64,000 nucleotides of DNA from Beaufortia kweichowensis (lineage: Eukaryota; Chordata; Actinopteri; Cypriniformes; Gastromyzontidae). This document shows, piece after piece, positions 53,609-64,000 of this stretch. The notes beneath the pieces were generated by a model, which was not told the DNA's origin, made no database searches, and saw only the letters and a list, made by a program, of their open reading frames with translations. Position 1 is the stretch's first letter, and each line of letters begins with the position of its first letter. The DNA lies in the NCBI GenBank assembly GCA_019155185.1, contig CM032794.1:3635988-3699987 (forward strand). Reading direction: 5' to 3'. The position numbers and the translations under genes are program-made.

Positions 53609-56233
53609 TTATGAATCAAGGGATTTGATGAATTTTTCATAAGCAGCTTCATCCATGAGGGCATCAAGTTCTGCAGGTTTCTCTATGGTCATCTTAACTA
53701 ACCAACCTTCAAGACAGAAAAAATCATGTTTTAGTGATATATGAAACATTAAGAAGTCAAATGTTTTACCATTTTGCTCCAGTAAGAGATGAACTGCTGC
53801 ACTCACCACCTTCATAGCAGGCTTTATTTACTAGTCCAGGGTTATCCGCCAGCTCTGTATTGATTTCGGTTATTTCTCCAGTAAGCGGAGAATACAACTC
53901 ACTCGCTGCTTTGACACTTTCTAAAGCACCAAACTCCTCTGAAAGAAATGGACTATTTATGTTTCTTGTGCTGTAGCACATAAAAAGAATAAGAGATTTT
54001 AAATAATACCAATTCTCACCCATTTGTTCAAGCTTTGTACCCACTTCTGGAAGCCCACAGTACACAACGTCACCTAACGCTTCCTGTGGGGAAAGAAGGG
54101 TGTCAAAACAGATAACTAAAGGAAAAACAATTTAAAGCTAAACTATATAAGTAAATACTACAATACCAGTATATTAAGGAGTCAAATTTTTAACTTTTCA
54201 CTCAACATGAAATTAAAATGGACCCCATCTCCTTTTATAAAAAAAACATCTTTGTGCATGTTTTTATTTATTGTATTCATTTACTGTATATGATTCATCT
54301 GCATATTCTCCACACAAAAACTTGCAATAACTTGCTCTGACTTGAAAGACTTTTCAGTTTTTCTCAGAACCAAGTCATATTACAAATACAAATACAGATT
54401 TACATTACATTTAAGATGCATTACTATTTATTAATAAGAGAAAAGAAGGCTACATCATACTTTCTGAATGTTGTATTCTGAATATTTAGTTTTTAGAGAT
54501 TTGAGAGTAGCAAACCTGAGCATAGTTGCTGATGCCTACCGTACCTATACCATCCTCCACTCGCACCCATTCATGTTTGTCTGTAAACTTTAGAGCTGTA
54601 AAGATCAAAAGAGGAAAAACAATCATTAATCAACATTTTTACTTAAATATATTAACTTCAGCATCTAGTTAAACATTTTCCAGATTAATGAAGCATTAAA
54701 CTATTTTCAGATCTGATTCAGCATTGCATTAGTAGCAGAAAGGTTGTAGGTTTGCTTTTCTGGAAACACACATATTAATAAAATGAATACATTGTAATGC
54801 ACTGTAAAGCGCTTTGGATAATAGCGTCTGCCAAATATTAGGCCGATCTCTGAACTATCATCTTGGTCTACCTGTTCATATAATTTTACTTGTCACAATG
54901 GTAAAACATTATGCAATCTGGTTTAAACCTGTATTTCTTCTGTAGATGATCAGGTTGAGGCATGCTAGATATATATTTTTCCTGAAACCCACACAACTAC
55001 ATTTGTTCTTGCTGAGAAAAACAATTTAATGTGTGCAGAACTCCAAAAAGCTTGCTTAACAAGTTCAAGTTGATTTGTATAGCGCTTTAACAATGTAACA
55101 CTGTTTCAAAGCGGCTTTACAGAAGAGACAAGTAAAACCTATTTTAATGACAAAATTAGATTATCGTGCTTAAACAAATGATTACAACTAAAGAGCAGAA
55201 TCAGACCCCTAGCATTAAATGGTACAGGGTATCACACTTGTACAACACATTTTTAATTTAATGCAGAATTGATGTCACACATGTTATTTTGGCACAACAA
55301 TAAAACTGCTGTCATGTAGGTTTCCCAGAGGTGCATATGCCTGAACTGCTTCAGATTCAAGCATCAGCCCATGCAGAAGAAATACAGGTTTAAACCAGAT
55401 CGTGAACAGGGCTGAATGCCGAAGCATGGCTGGGCTACATGGAAAACACATATCTGATCTGGAGGCATCTGAGGAAACATCTGAATTTCATCGTCTGTAA
55501 TAAATGTCATGCACCACATCGTGTCTAATTTCATAAACAGATTTTAGGGAAAAGCAAAGATTTGCACGCGCTTAAATAGTCATATGGGCCTCTGGTCAAA
55601 CTTCAGATGCGGCATGAGCTCTTTAACAACTTCTTTCAAAGTAAAATCCACATGAACACACAGAATAAAAGTAAGAAATGCATGAATTACATTAACCCTA
55701 CACAAACCAGTTAATTACTCGTTTGAAGAAAAAACAACTCGTTTGTAGTACGAAAGTCAAAGTAAAAACAGCCAATCAAATCTAAATAAGGACGAATCAA
55801 AACGGACTTGAATAATATAAAAGAGTATATTTTATTTTGCAATAAAAGCAATAAATCGGCTTTCGAAGAACCGAACACCCGTTGGGTAACTCACTGCAAA
55901 CAAACTAAACATCATGATAATTTTTAAGATACATTGAAATGTTACAAACTTACAAAGTTACATGTTTCATCTCTGTAACAAATCACCTGATAAGCAAATT
56001 ACTTATCGCATATTAAGTTTTGTTATAAAAAACAATGCATGCAGGAATGGCTGCAGTACTGCGGTTCAAGACTGAAGTTTAATTAAGTTTTTACCTCCCG
56101 AAAGTCGCGAGCTCGAGTAAAGCGTCCTAAAAACATTTGGTCTTTGCAAAACGTGTCGCGTCGAGATGTGTGCGGGTTTCGTGAGCTGGAAAAAGTTTGC
56201 CGAAACGCATCGGATCGCTGCGCACATCGCCAT
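53609..56233 (-). CDS. gcsh: glycine cleavage system H protein, mitochondrial
   Basis: Five coding exons: 56095-56233, 54516-54595, 54020-54083, 53807-53938, 53609-53706; 170 aa (human 173). The H protein carries the aminomethyl group on a lipoyl arm between the P, T and L proteins of the mitochondrial glycine cleavage system. Exon 1 (about 46 codons) encodes an Arg/Ser-rich, acid-free presequence (MAMCAAIRCVSANFF...). The mature part begins near ALKFTDKHEWVRVEDG, followed by GTVGISNYAQ, ALGDVVYCGLPEVG, the lipoylation site ESVKAASELYSP with the lipoyl lysine at K104, and a C-terminus YEKFIKSLDS. CYEGGW spans the exon 4/5 junction. There are two possible in-frame starts two codons apart (ATGGCGATG); the first is taken. 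The start lies in a CpG-rich patch. A candidate AATAAA (minus) lies at 53303-53308, about 300 bases after the stop. Confidence 0.97.
54720..54842 (+). mobile_element. tRNA-derived SINE in gcsh intron 1
   Basis: A degenerate head (TTAGTAGCAGAAAGGTTGTA) and the tail AAAGCGCTTTGGATAATAGC followed by GTCTGCCAAAT identify the family seen at 26.0 kb. It lies antisense to gcsh between exons 1 and 2. Confidence 0.65.
55050..55135 (+). repeat. dispersed fish repeat fragment in gcsh intron 1
   Basis: TTGTATAGCGCTTTAACAAT and GTTTCAAAGCGGCTTTACAG match a very common interspersed motif of cyprinid genomes (recognised from general familiarity; family name not assigned). Confidence 0.5.
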
Positions 56234-56345
56234 CTTCACCGATCATAAAATAACAGCGCGATGCACTTGACCGTGCGCGCGACAGAGAGAAAAGCGCGCT
56301 CCCGAAGAACACCCCGGTGCAGATAAGACCGAGTTGTCGATAACG
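56100..56345 (-). promoter_or_regulatory. gcsh: gcsh CpG-rich promoter region and 5' exon
   Basis: CpG density rises sharply here against the AT-rich background (for example CGCGTCGAGA, TGCGCGCGAC, GTTGTCGATAACG). The start context GAAGATGGCGATG resembles a YY1-type AAGATGGC site at the translation start. No TATA box was seen. Confidence 0.5.
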
Positions 56346-56986
56346 AGAACATTAGACAAAGTCCAGTTGAAAATCTGATCACAGTGCACAGTCCGACATA
56401 AATAAATTAGCTGCTCAACAGAAGTAAAAGTAGTATTAAAACTGAAAAATCTGAGAACAAATTATGCAAGACCTTTTTACAACCATTTTAGCAAGATAGA
56501 TAGATACTTTATTAGTCTCCTATGGGAAAATTGGTTGATAAAATTATAATTTATTATAATAACTATATATATTAAGTTAATTTAACTTATTAAATCTAAT
56601 GCATTAACATTCATACTTATGATAACTCTGTTGTATACCCAAGTAACATTGTGTTTATAGTACGAAATTACAAACAGTAAATTCAGTGATTTGAACACAA
56701 AGTCATGTTTTATGGGGTATGTTTCGCACAGATTTGATTGTATTGAAGCTCACAATGCTTTTGTTTAGCATTACTATACCACTTTTGATGATTAACATGT
56801 GGAAAGATTTTACCAAGTGATTTTGGCAAATTAGCTTGGAAAGGGTCAATTTAGATAAAAGATGAATAGTTCGCAACCCTGAAATCTATTTTTGTAATCA
56901 TGGATTACAAGAATTATAAAAACAAGAAGGAATTGCAATTGAAATCTATCAAAATAATAAAAAATACTGTTGGATTTGCCTGTTTG
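56346..56986. other. gcsh to kars1 intergenic region
   Basis: It contains AAGATAGATAGATACTTTAT (56493-56512), a motif found at the 3' ends of fish interspersed elements, and otherwise AT-rich sequence up to the kars1 polyadenylation signal candidate. Confidence 0.45.
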
Positions 56987-57335
56987 TTTATTTGTTCAAT
57001 TGCACAGCCATTGTAAGATTTTAAAAAACACAGTTGGACAGAAGATCATAAAACATCCAAACATGGCTGAGATGCAGGCCGCAAAACTGCAGGAAAATGA
57101 CAATAGAGAACTGACAGAGGACAACAGGTTTCTTATTTCCCATAAAACAGTGAGCCATACATTAAAACAACAGCTGAAATCAATCCCTAGAGTATGGACA
57201 GTGCATAGGTCTTTAATGTTAAAGATTTAACCCTCAACAGTGACAAAAGCTTGGGCAGGTCAGGTTTAATCAAGAAATCCAGCGATGGACGAAATTCCCA
57301 GATGAAGTTCTCAGCAGATGATGTCAGGCTCAATG

Positions 57336-60300
57336 TTAAACTGATGTGCCCTCTGCAGGTGGAGCTGGTTTATTGTCCTCAGGCTTCATGGCAGGGAAGA
57401 GAAGCACCTCCTGAAGTAGAAAACATTGGTTTATATTAGTGATAAAGTTTTATCAAGCCACATTAAACAGAAAGAGATGCAAGGTCACAAATTAAGTTTT
57501 ACTGGTGCATTAAAATCTATACACAGTCATAATAAGAGTCATGTTGGGTTGTACCTTGATATTGTTGGAGTCTGTGAGGAACATGGCGAGACGATCGATG
57601 CCCATGCCCCATCCTGCTGTGGGAGGAAGGCCGTACTCTAAAGCAGTACAAAAGGTCTCATCGATGAACATTGCTTCATCGTCACCTTCTGCCTTGGCCT
57701 GTGGACACAGTGAAAGCATTTATTCATCTAGACTTTAGTAGGAAGGAAAAAACAAGTATTATTTTGTTTATTTTAACATGCTAACACATGTAACGCAATG
57801 CAAACCCAAAGATTGTATCAGAAAGTTATCAGAAACAAATGACTATACATTTTGCACATAAACGTAATATAACATCCAAGAATTGCCTTCATGGTGCTGA
57901 GGAAAAATCTGCTTAAAAAAAGATTTAGAAATCAAAATTTGACCTTAGCCTGCTGCTCGAACAGTTCTCTTTGTCTGATAGGATCGTTCAACTCTGTGTA
58001 AGCATTGCAAATCTCCTTCTTCATTACAAAAAGCTCAAAGCGCTCAGTTAGACCTTTCTGAGATCTGTGCCTGAGGAGACACACAAATCAAAACAAAACA
58101 AAACTCAGCATGATTATTTGTAACGACAGTAGAATTTAATCATGAGACGAAAGCAATGCAAGCCCACACCATTTTGCAAGAGGACTCATGATCTGTGGGT
58201 GATCACAGATGAAGGTTGGGTTGATGCACTTGACCTCCAGGAAGTCTCCCACCAACTAGCAATACAAAATATGGGAAAATGAGTTAGTGTGTTCATGACA
58301 CAACTCAAAAGCTTATTTTGGGTATGTACTTGTTTCATCTCTGTAAATTGTACCTTATCCAGAAGACGCGCCGTTGTTCTAGGAGGAGGACATTCAACTT
58401 CTCTCTTAGCACAAAGATCATCAAAGAACTTGCGTGTTTCTGTCAAAAAGATTAACTTTATCAACTCTAATTCCCACTTTCTATCTGATGTCAAGATGTG
58501 TCTTTGGTAACCGTAACCCTTACCGTCACTGTCGTATGTCTCAGGGGCTGGAAACTTCACCCCCATTTCCTTCTCCAGGTCATGAGTCATGCTAATCCTT
58601 TTGAAGGGAGGAGTGAAGTCAATTTCATAGGCCTGTCCCTCTGGACCATCAGGATGATAGGTGACCTTGTAACCTCCTGTAATGTGCTTCACCATTCCTG
58701 TACAAGCGACAATGACAAAAGAATGATTTTCTAAGACTTTTAACGGATATATGCACAATGTAAAACCAATAATATGTACACAGAATTGCTTAATTTTTTA
58801 AGTCCTCCATCATCTGCAAAATGCCTTTTCTTCTAGGAGATATAAAGTGTAGGGAGGCTTAACTAACCTGAGAGAAGCTTCTCTGTGATCTCCATCAGAT
58901 CATGATAGTCTGCATAAGCCATGTAAAACTCGCATGTGGTGAACTCAGGGTTGTGGGTGAGATCGATGCCTTCGTTACGGAACTGACGGCCGACCTCATA
59001 AACACGGTCAATGCCTCCGACCACCAACATCTGGATTCATGACGGATATGAAGAACATGTGAGATGATAAACATTACACATCCTGTAAGGAAGTAATTAG
59101 GAACTGTGGCAGTGACATATTTACCTTATGGTACAGCTCAGGGGCAATTCTCATGTAGAGTTTCATATTGAGATCATTGTGGTGGGTAACAAACGGTTTT
59201 GCCACAGCTCCACCAGGAATTAGATTCATCATTGGTGTCTCAATCTGTAAGAAAGATTCACAAATGAGAACAGAATCAGTAGGACATTGCGTATGACAAA
59301 TGTAGAGCAGCAATGTTTTCTCTGCATATGAGTTTGTATTTGAATATTATCAAATTTTTTGGCAGAGATCTCCCCCTTGTGGACAATATTCTTACCTCAA
59401 GAAACCCAAGCTGATCCAAAAAGCTGCGAAGATAGGTGATAATCTTGGAACGTGTAACAAACTTCTGTCTTACAGGATCATTAAGAATCAGATCCAAATA
59501 TCGTTGTCGGAACCTGGTTTCCTGTAGAAAATCCTTAAATCAAATCCTCATCCAAAATCCTCATTTGTCATCTTGTAATGCAAATTATGCAAACTGACCT
59601 TGTCTTTCAGGCCAAAGTGAAGGTGGGGAAGCATATGAAGACACGGGGACAACAGTGTCATCTCGATTGGGATGATGCTCAACTCGCCCTTTTTGGTCTT
59701 GCCAGGGCTACCCCGAACACCAATGATGTCCCCGCGTCTTAGTTTGTTGTTGATGTGGACGAAGTCTTCTTCTGATTTGTAGTTCCTAATTGAAGAACAA
59801 AAGTTACATTACTTCAATAAAGTCAGCTTTAAAAACACACACACTTGAAAACAATTGTTGAATCAGTGAGTCAGACCTGGAGTTGGCCATGACCTGCAGT
59901 TTGACTCCCTCTCCTCGCAGGTCATAGAACAGCAGCTTGGCACCTGAAGCCCTCTTAGCATGTACACGACCTGCCAAAAAAAAAAAAAAGGCACAGAATA
60001 AGACAAAAACAATAGAACTGTATTTAAAAGAAATGTTCGAGATAAACTCACAGCCTGCATTCTTGAACAGCACTTATATTAATTGTTCTGTACAGTGAGA
60101 AACAAATGTAAAGTTGCTTAAATCAGCTTAAAAAGTTTGTGAAATGGAACTTTGTGAATCGTTTTGTCTGTTAGCATATGACAAAAAAGGGAGAAAAAAA
60201 TGAATATGGCCCAATGTGTATCGAAGCCATAACACTCCTTAAAATACAGACTGAAATCATTTACCTGATACATTGAAAACAATGTCTGTTAGATGTTCTC

Positions 60301-61989
60301 CTGGCTGTAGGGTGTTATATTTCTCAATGAAGTCACTAAGTGATAAATCCACTTGGAATTTGTGAGGGTATGGATCTTCAGACGTTCCCTTTAAGGCTTG
60401 AATGGCTTGTGAACGTATTTTGAAGTATTGCTGCATGGAAAGCAAAGGGTTAAAATTAATCGGTTTGTATGAATTTCAACTAAACGTGTCAAAGATGAAA
60501 AATGTGATTGTATAATCAGAGCTCAACATACGTTTGGGTCCAAAGTTTCCTCATCAGCTCCATATGCGCTTAGCTGTGTCTTGTCATTGGTCTCCTTAGA
60601 TTCGTGTTGTTCCTTGACCTTGGCTTCCTTCTCTGCTGCTTTCTTATCAGCTTTCATGCGCCTTTTCAGCTCACTATGGACACAGAAATAAGACCATTTA
60701 CTTCATTTTAAAACACTATTTTGCACATGGATGCTGTGGAAGTCGTTAGCAAGCATTATCTTTAGTGACAAAAGGTTGGTCGTTTTTCTCATTAAATGGA
60801 AACGCCACCAACCTTTTGTCACTTCTCCAGCGACTTCCTTGCACAAGCAAAGGCAGGGTTTGAGAGCAGGGCCGAGCAAACGTCTGCGCCCTGAACGAGT
60901 GCAGCCTGCATACTCTGATCAGAGTCAACATGATGCGAGTGTCCTATTTGACGAATCAAGAAAAAATAAGGGTCAGAGTCATTCCACCCTTACAAAATGT
61001 GTACCATGTGTGATGGATGCATGGTACAAGTATAGCACCAATGATAATACCATGGTATTTAAATCACACACCAAAAATACTGTTGTATACTTCAGTATTT
61101 ACTAGAGTAAAATTTGACGCTATAGTGATTTTAAACCTTGCTATAGAAAGTACATTACAGTATTTTAGTACATTTTATTAATTTACTATAGGTAATACTA
61201 TAGCTAATACTGCAGTAAAAGTATACTACTGACTATAATATACTATAATTTACAACAATGTACTATAGTAAGAAGTTGAACTAATGCATACTACAGTATT
61301 TTTAATGTGGGACAGTTCTTCAAGGTATATCACCATGGAAATACCATGTCCAGAAAAAAACCCTACATTTTAGCACTTTTTGGATAGTGCACAAATCGAT
61401 AGTAACTATGTCAATATATAGAAAAATATTAATAATTAATAATACTTAGGTAATATGTCTCCAGTTTAAAACCAGACACAACCATTGCCTAAAACGACAA
61501 AAAAGCAACGTTTTGCCATTAAAAAAGGAAGCGGGTTATATAAAACACGAAAATGAAACTGTAGGGAACGGTTCGAGCATGCGCCGTAACAGCAGTGGCG
61601 CAAGGGATTCTGGGAAACGCAGTTCTCATCACAACTGCAAGCACTTGCCGGTTGTGTCATTTAAAGAATTTACATACATACACAACACTAAATTGTTTGA
61701 GAAATGCTATAGAGGGCTTATTATAAGCACACAAATCACAAAAATATGAATATGTATTAAAACATGCTGTCAAATCCCCTTTACATGTCCGTGCGTCTAA
61801 CCACGTTGTCCGTCATGCATTTTAGCCGGACTAAACTCGCAGCATTGTATCGAGACGCGCCGTACCATTTAATCAAGCAAACTCTTGTCTTAAATGTTAT
61901 TTTATTATACAGTTATCTATGCGGTGTAACATTAAAAGCACGTACTTTTTGCTGAGTTTCTCTCCATCCACAACAGCCCCGTCTGCCAT
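57336..61989 (-). CDS. kars1: lysyl-tRNA synthetase, cytosolic isoform (14 coding exons)
   Basis: Exons: 61946-61989, 60532-60673, 60265-60430, 59877-59970, 59599-59785, 59396-59521, 59125-59244, 58868-59030, 58524-58697, 58354-58439, 58170-58255, 57944-58070, 57555-57698, 57336-57410. Phases close to 577 aa (human cytosolic form 597). This class IIb synthetase charges tRNA-Lys using ATP. A basic N-terminal helix (KLSKNELKRRMKADKKAAEK) is followed by the OB-fold anticodon domain from about residue 95 (RVHAKRASGAKLLFYDLRG). Motif 2 is VYEVGRQFRNEG with R311 and E313, followed by HNPEFTTCEFYMAYADY. Motif 3 is AGWGMGIDRLAMFLT with R541. The protein ends EGTSV, like human. The start ATGGCAGACGGG has a strong context and lies just inside a CpG-rich promoter. 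Intron 1 holds an alternative mitochondrial leader exon. A candidate AATAAA (minus) is at 56987-56992, so the 3' UTR would be about 350 bases. Confidence 0.97.
60813..60943 (-). CDS. kars1: alternative exon of kars1 encoding a mitochondrial targeting leader
   Basis: Within kars1 intron 1 an exon-like segment begins after a polypyrimidine tract and AG (acceptor at 60944-60945). It contains an ATG at 60931 and ends at a GTTGGT donor after base 60813. From the ATG it encodes 39 codons plus two bases, phase 2, exactly the phase of exon 1, so it can splice to exon 2 and read ...WRSDKSELKRR. The mammalian mitochondrial KARS leader, as I recall it, also begins MLT and joins at SDQRSELKRR. The peptide is rich in Arg/Ser/Leu with no acidic residue until its last few positions, as expected of a matrix-targeting presequence. 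The mitochondrial product would be 602 aa. Alternative splicing to make mitochondrial LysRS is established for mammals; its presence here is inferred from phase, splice sites and leader similarity. Confidence 0.85.
61598..61622 (-). promoter_or_regulatory. ZNF143-like site inside kars1 intron 1
   Basis: On the minus strand the segment CTGCGTTTCCCAGAATCCCT followed by TGCGC fits the ZNF143/THAP11 promoter element (TTCCCAGAATnCnTTGCG type). It lies in a short CpG-rich patch (61565-61640) between exon 1 and the mitochondrial leader exon, so it could mark an internal start site. Confidence 0.45.
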
Positions 61990-62120
61990 CTTCTCGCTCC
62001 GCCGCTGAACACACACACAGCAGTGACTGACTGCGGCCTCAGTTTGAAGCCAGATATAATACAACAACAGCATTAAACGGCTGACACACAGCCAACATTT
62101 CAACATAAAAGTAGCGTTGC
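61990..62120 (-). promoter_or_regulatory. kars1: kars1 5' UTR and proximal promoter
   Basis: The bases before the ATG on minus (AGCGGCGGAGCGAGAAGATG) are CpG-rich and give a YY1-like AAGATGGC at the start codon, common in housekeeping promoters. No TATA box was seen. Confidence 0.5.
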
Positions 62121-64000
62121 GTTGAATTGCATCAGTGGTTGCGTCAGTTTATGAAATGAAACTCGAAATAAAGTTAAGGACCAACATGTATCTTTGTCTA
62201 AAAATATATAAATATCACAAAGCGAAATACATTCTGCCTTTAGTCGTATTTTTATAGATTTTCTATATTAAAACAATGGAAATCTATTTTATTTGTACCA
62301 TCTCACGTCAGAAATCTGATACATTGAAATACATTAAAAACACAAGTTTACATATGGCAACATTTTACAGATTTCTGTATGGGATATCATAATAAAACTA
62401 GTTTAACCATTGTAATTGAAGTTAAACTATGGTAATACAGAGGTTACCAATCTGCCAAAACATGTTACTTTTAATATTATAAAACCATAGTTAATTTAAA
62501 AAAATTAAAAAAATAAGTAATAAAAAATTGATTCAACTTGAACTAGGACTAAATACCATAAATAAATATTTTCAGTATTATATATAATTGCTCTTACTGT
62601 ATTTTTCCTCATACAAATACAAATAAATTTGGGAAAAACATTTCTTGAAACTTATCATTTCTTGGTGGGGCTTATATTTATATTGATATGTATCACTCTA
62701 TTTTAATTTTTTTTTAATTTAGGAAAAATGTAAGGTTATGAGTATGAGGAAAAATGAAAATTGTATTATGTAATGTTATTTCTTTACCTTATAGAATACT
62801 GATTATGTTGACTGGGCATATTAGATCAAACTATATGAGCTGAAAACAGTGAACTCTATTGCTCATAAGCTGGTGCTGCTGTTGTAGTGTTTTATTCACT
62901 CACTCACTCACTCACTCACTCACAAATTAAAAGCACAAACTATGAACCATTTTATTGTGTTTTTTGATATATGCAGCACATTTACAGAAAAAATAGCTGC
63001 AAGTGTACAAATGCATCTGTATAAACTTTTTCACAATTAGTATGTATTGTAGAGGTGATAATGTATTTCAGTTTCGCATCCCACATCAGCTATTTGTCAG
63101 ACATGACAATATTTAACAAATCAGAGACATCAGTACTCATTTATTTGTCTGTTCTAAAGAATAGTTTAATATAATAATAATATAACTTTTGTGCCATTTG
63201 TTATGGCGCACAAGGAATTATCATACTTCAATAAACAACAGAACCATGACAGTTACAGTGTCTCTTTGCGAAAAGAATAAAGAAATCAACTAAATATGAA
63301 AAGGTTTTCTTCTTGCAGTAGGTCTAACTGCATAGCAGTTTAATGCAATAAACTAACTGCTATACAAAGATCAAAGAACAAGAATGTGTTATATTTAAAA
63401 AGAATTGTGTTTTTGTAAAATAGCATAGCATATTTCTTCCAGCCAGTTGTAAGTTGTGTCTCTCCTAAAACTACTTACAGGTTTTGTTTAACCTTGTCAA
63501 AAAAAGCATCAGCAAAATAATCAAAATAATGCTTTTAAAAGGCACAACTACTGATTAAACTCACCACTTCACCAATATATAAATTAATTAACTTTAGAGG
63601 CATTTTCGAGGTTTGGTATGAATTTAGTGACTGAAATGTTATGTTTATAATTATTTAAAAGTTAGACCACTCTTCATTTACATTATGTTGTATTTTATTA
63701 ACAAATAGAGTTTTGTATGAAAAAAGATGGACATTAACTGTACTTGCAAACTTTAACTACCACATTTTTAACATTATTTCACCAAAACAGATTATTAGGT
63801 TTCCGAATTGAAGTAATAATGCATACATAAACATTTAGATTAGGTCCCAATGTGAATAATGTTTGTTTATATGGCTTTTATTTCCCAAAAGCTTAATGAA
63901 ATAATGCTAGGAACTCCAGATACTGTTCTGATAATTTGTTATTACAAATCTAGCTGCACAAAACCATGATATATATTGTGACTGTAACACACTGTAATAA
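62121..64000. other. region upstream of kars1, no gene found
   Basis: AT-rich, with a (CACT)n run at about 62897-62922 (CACTCACTCACTCACTCACT). In human a divergent gene (TERF2IP) abuts KARS1; no coding exon resembling it was seen in the 1.9 kb available. Confidence 0.5.

Overview
The window is vertebrate nuclear DNA from a teleost, most likely a cyprinid (zebrafish/carp group). It is AT-rich, with long introns and many short dispersed repeats: tRNA-derived SINE tails with the common fish ending around CTTTGGATAAAAGCGTCTG, MITE-like elements with GGGATAGTTCACC-type ends, and microsatellites. Four protein-coding genes can be reconstructed exon by exon, all on the minus strand, and all have human orthologs on chromosome 16q23-q24. 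From right to left (the direction of transcription) they are kars1 (lysyl-tRNA synthetase, 57.3-62.0 kb), gcsh (glycine cleavage H protein, 53.6-56.2 kb), rpl13 (ribosomal protein eL13, 49.8-51.9 kb) and cpne7 (copine-7, 17.3-44.4 kb). RPL13 and CPNE7 are also neighbours in human. Every exon boundary listed was checked for AG/GT sites and reading phase. The coding totals close exactly: 577, 170, 211 and 559 residues.

Layout. 1-17.2 kb: no coding gene found; flank beyond cpne7 with dispersed repeats and one CpG-rich promoter-like patch near 13.7-14.0 kb. 17.3-44.4 kb: cpne7, 15 coding exons. Its introns hold MITEs, SINEs, a 43-bp-arm hairpin, a 158-bp (GA)n tract, and two promoter-like patches at 32.8-33.1 and 40.4-40.9 kb. 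44.4-49.8 kb: intergenic, dominated by a 31-bp minisatellite of about 27 copies. 49.8-51.9 kb: rpl13 with a TOP promoter and an intronic C/D snoRNA that matches SNORD68 in host gene, box layout and 18S rRNA complementarity. A decayed second copy of that snoRNA seems to sit in the neighbouring intron. 53.6-56.2 kb: gcsh. 57.3-62.0 kb: kars1. 62.0-64.0 kb: no gene found.

The most interesting point is in kars1. Intron 1 contains a cassette exon encoding a mitochondrial leader whose phase fits exon 2 exactly, so one gene can make cytosolic and mitochondrial enzymes. If exon 1 is retained in that mRNA, its ATG opens a 20-codon upstream ORF whose stop codon overlaps the mitochondrial ATG, which suggests translational control of the mitochondrial isoform. 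No CRISPR, prokaryotic or viral gene content is visible.
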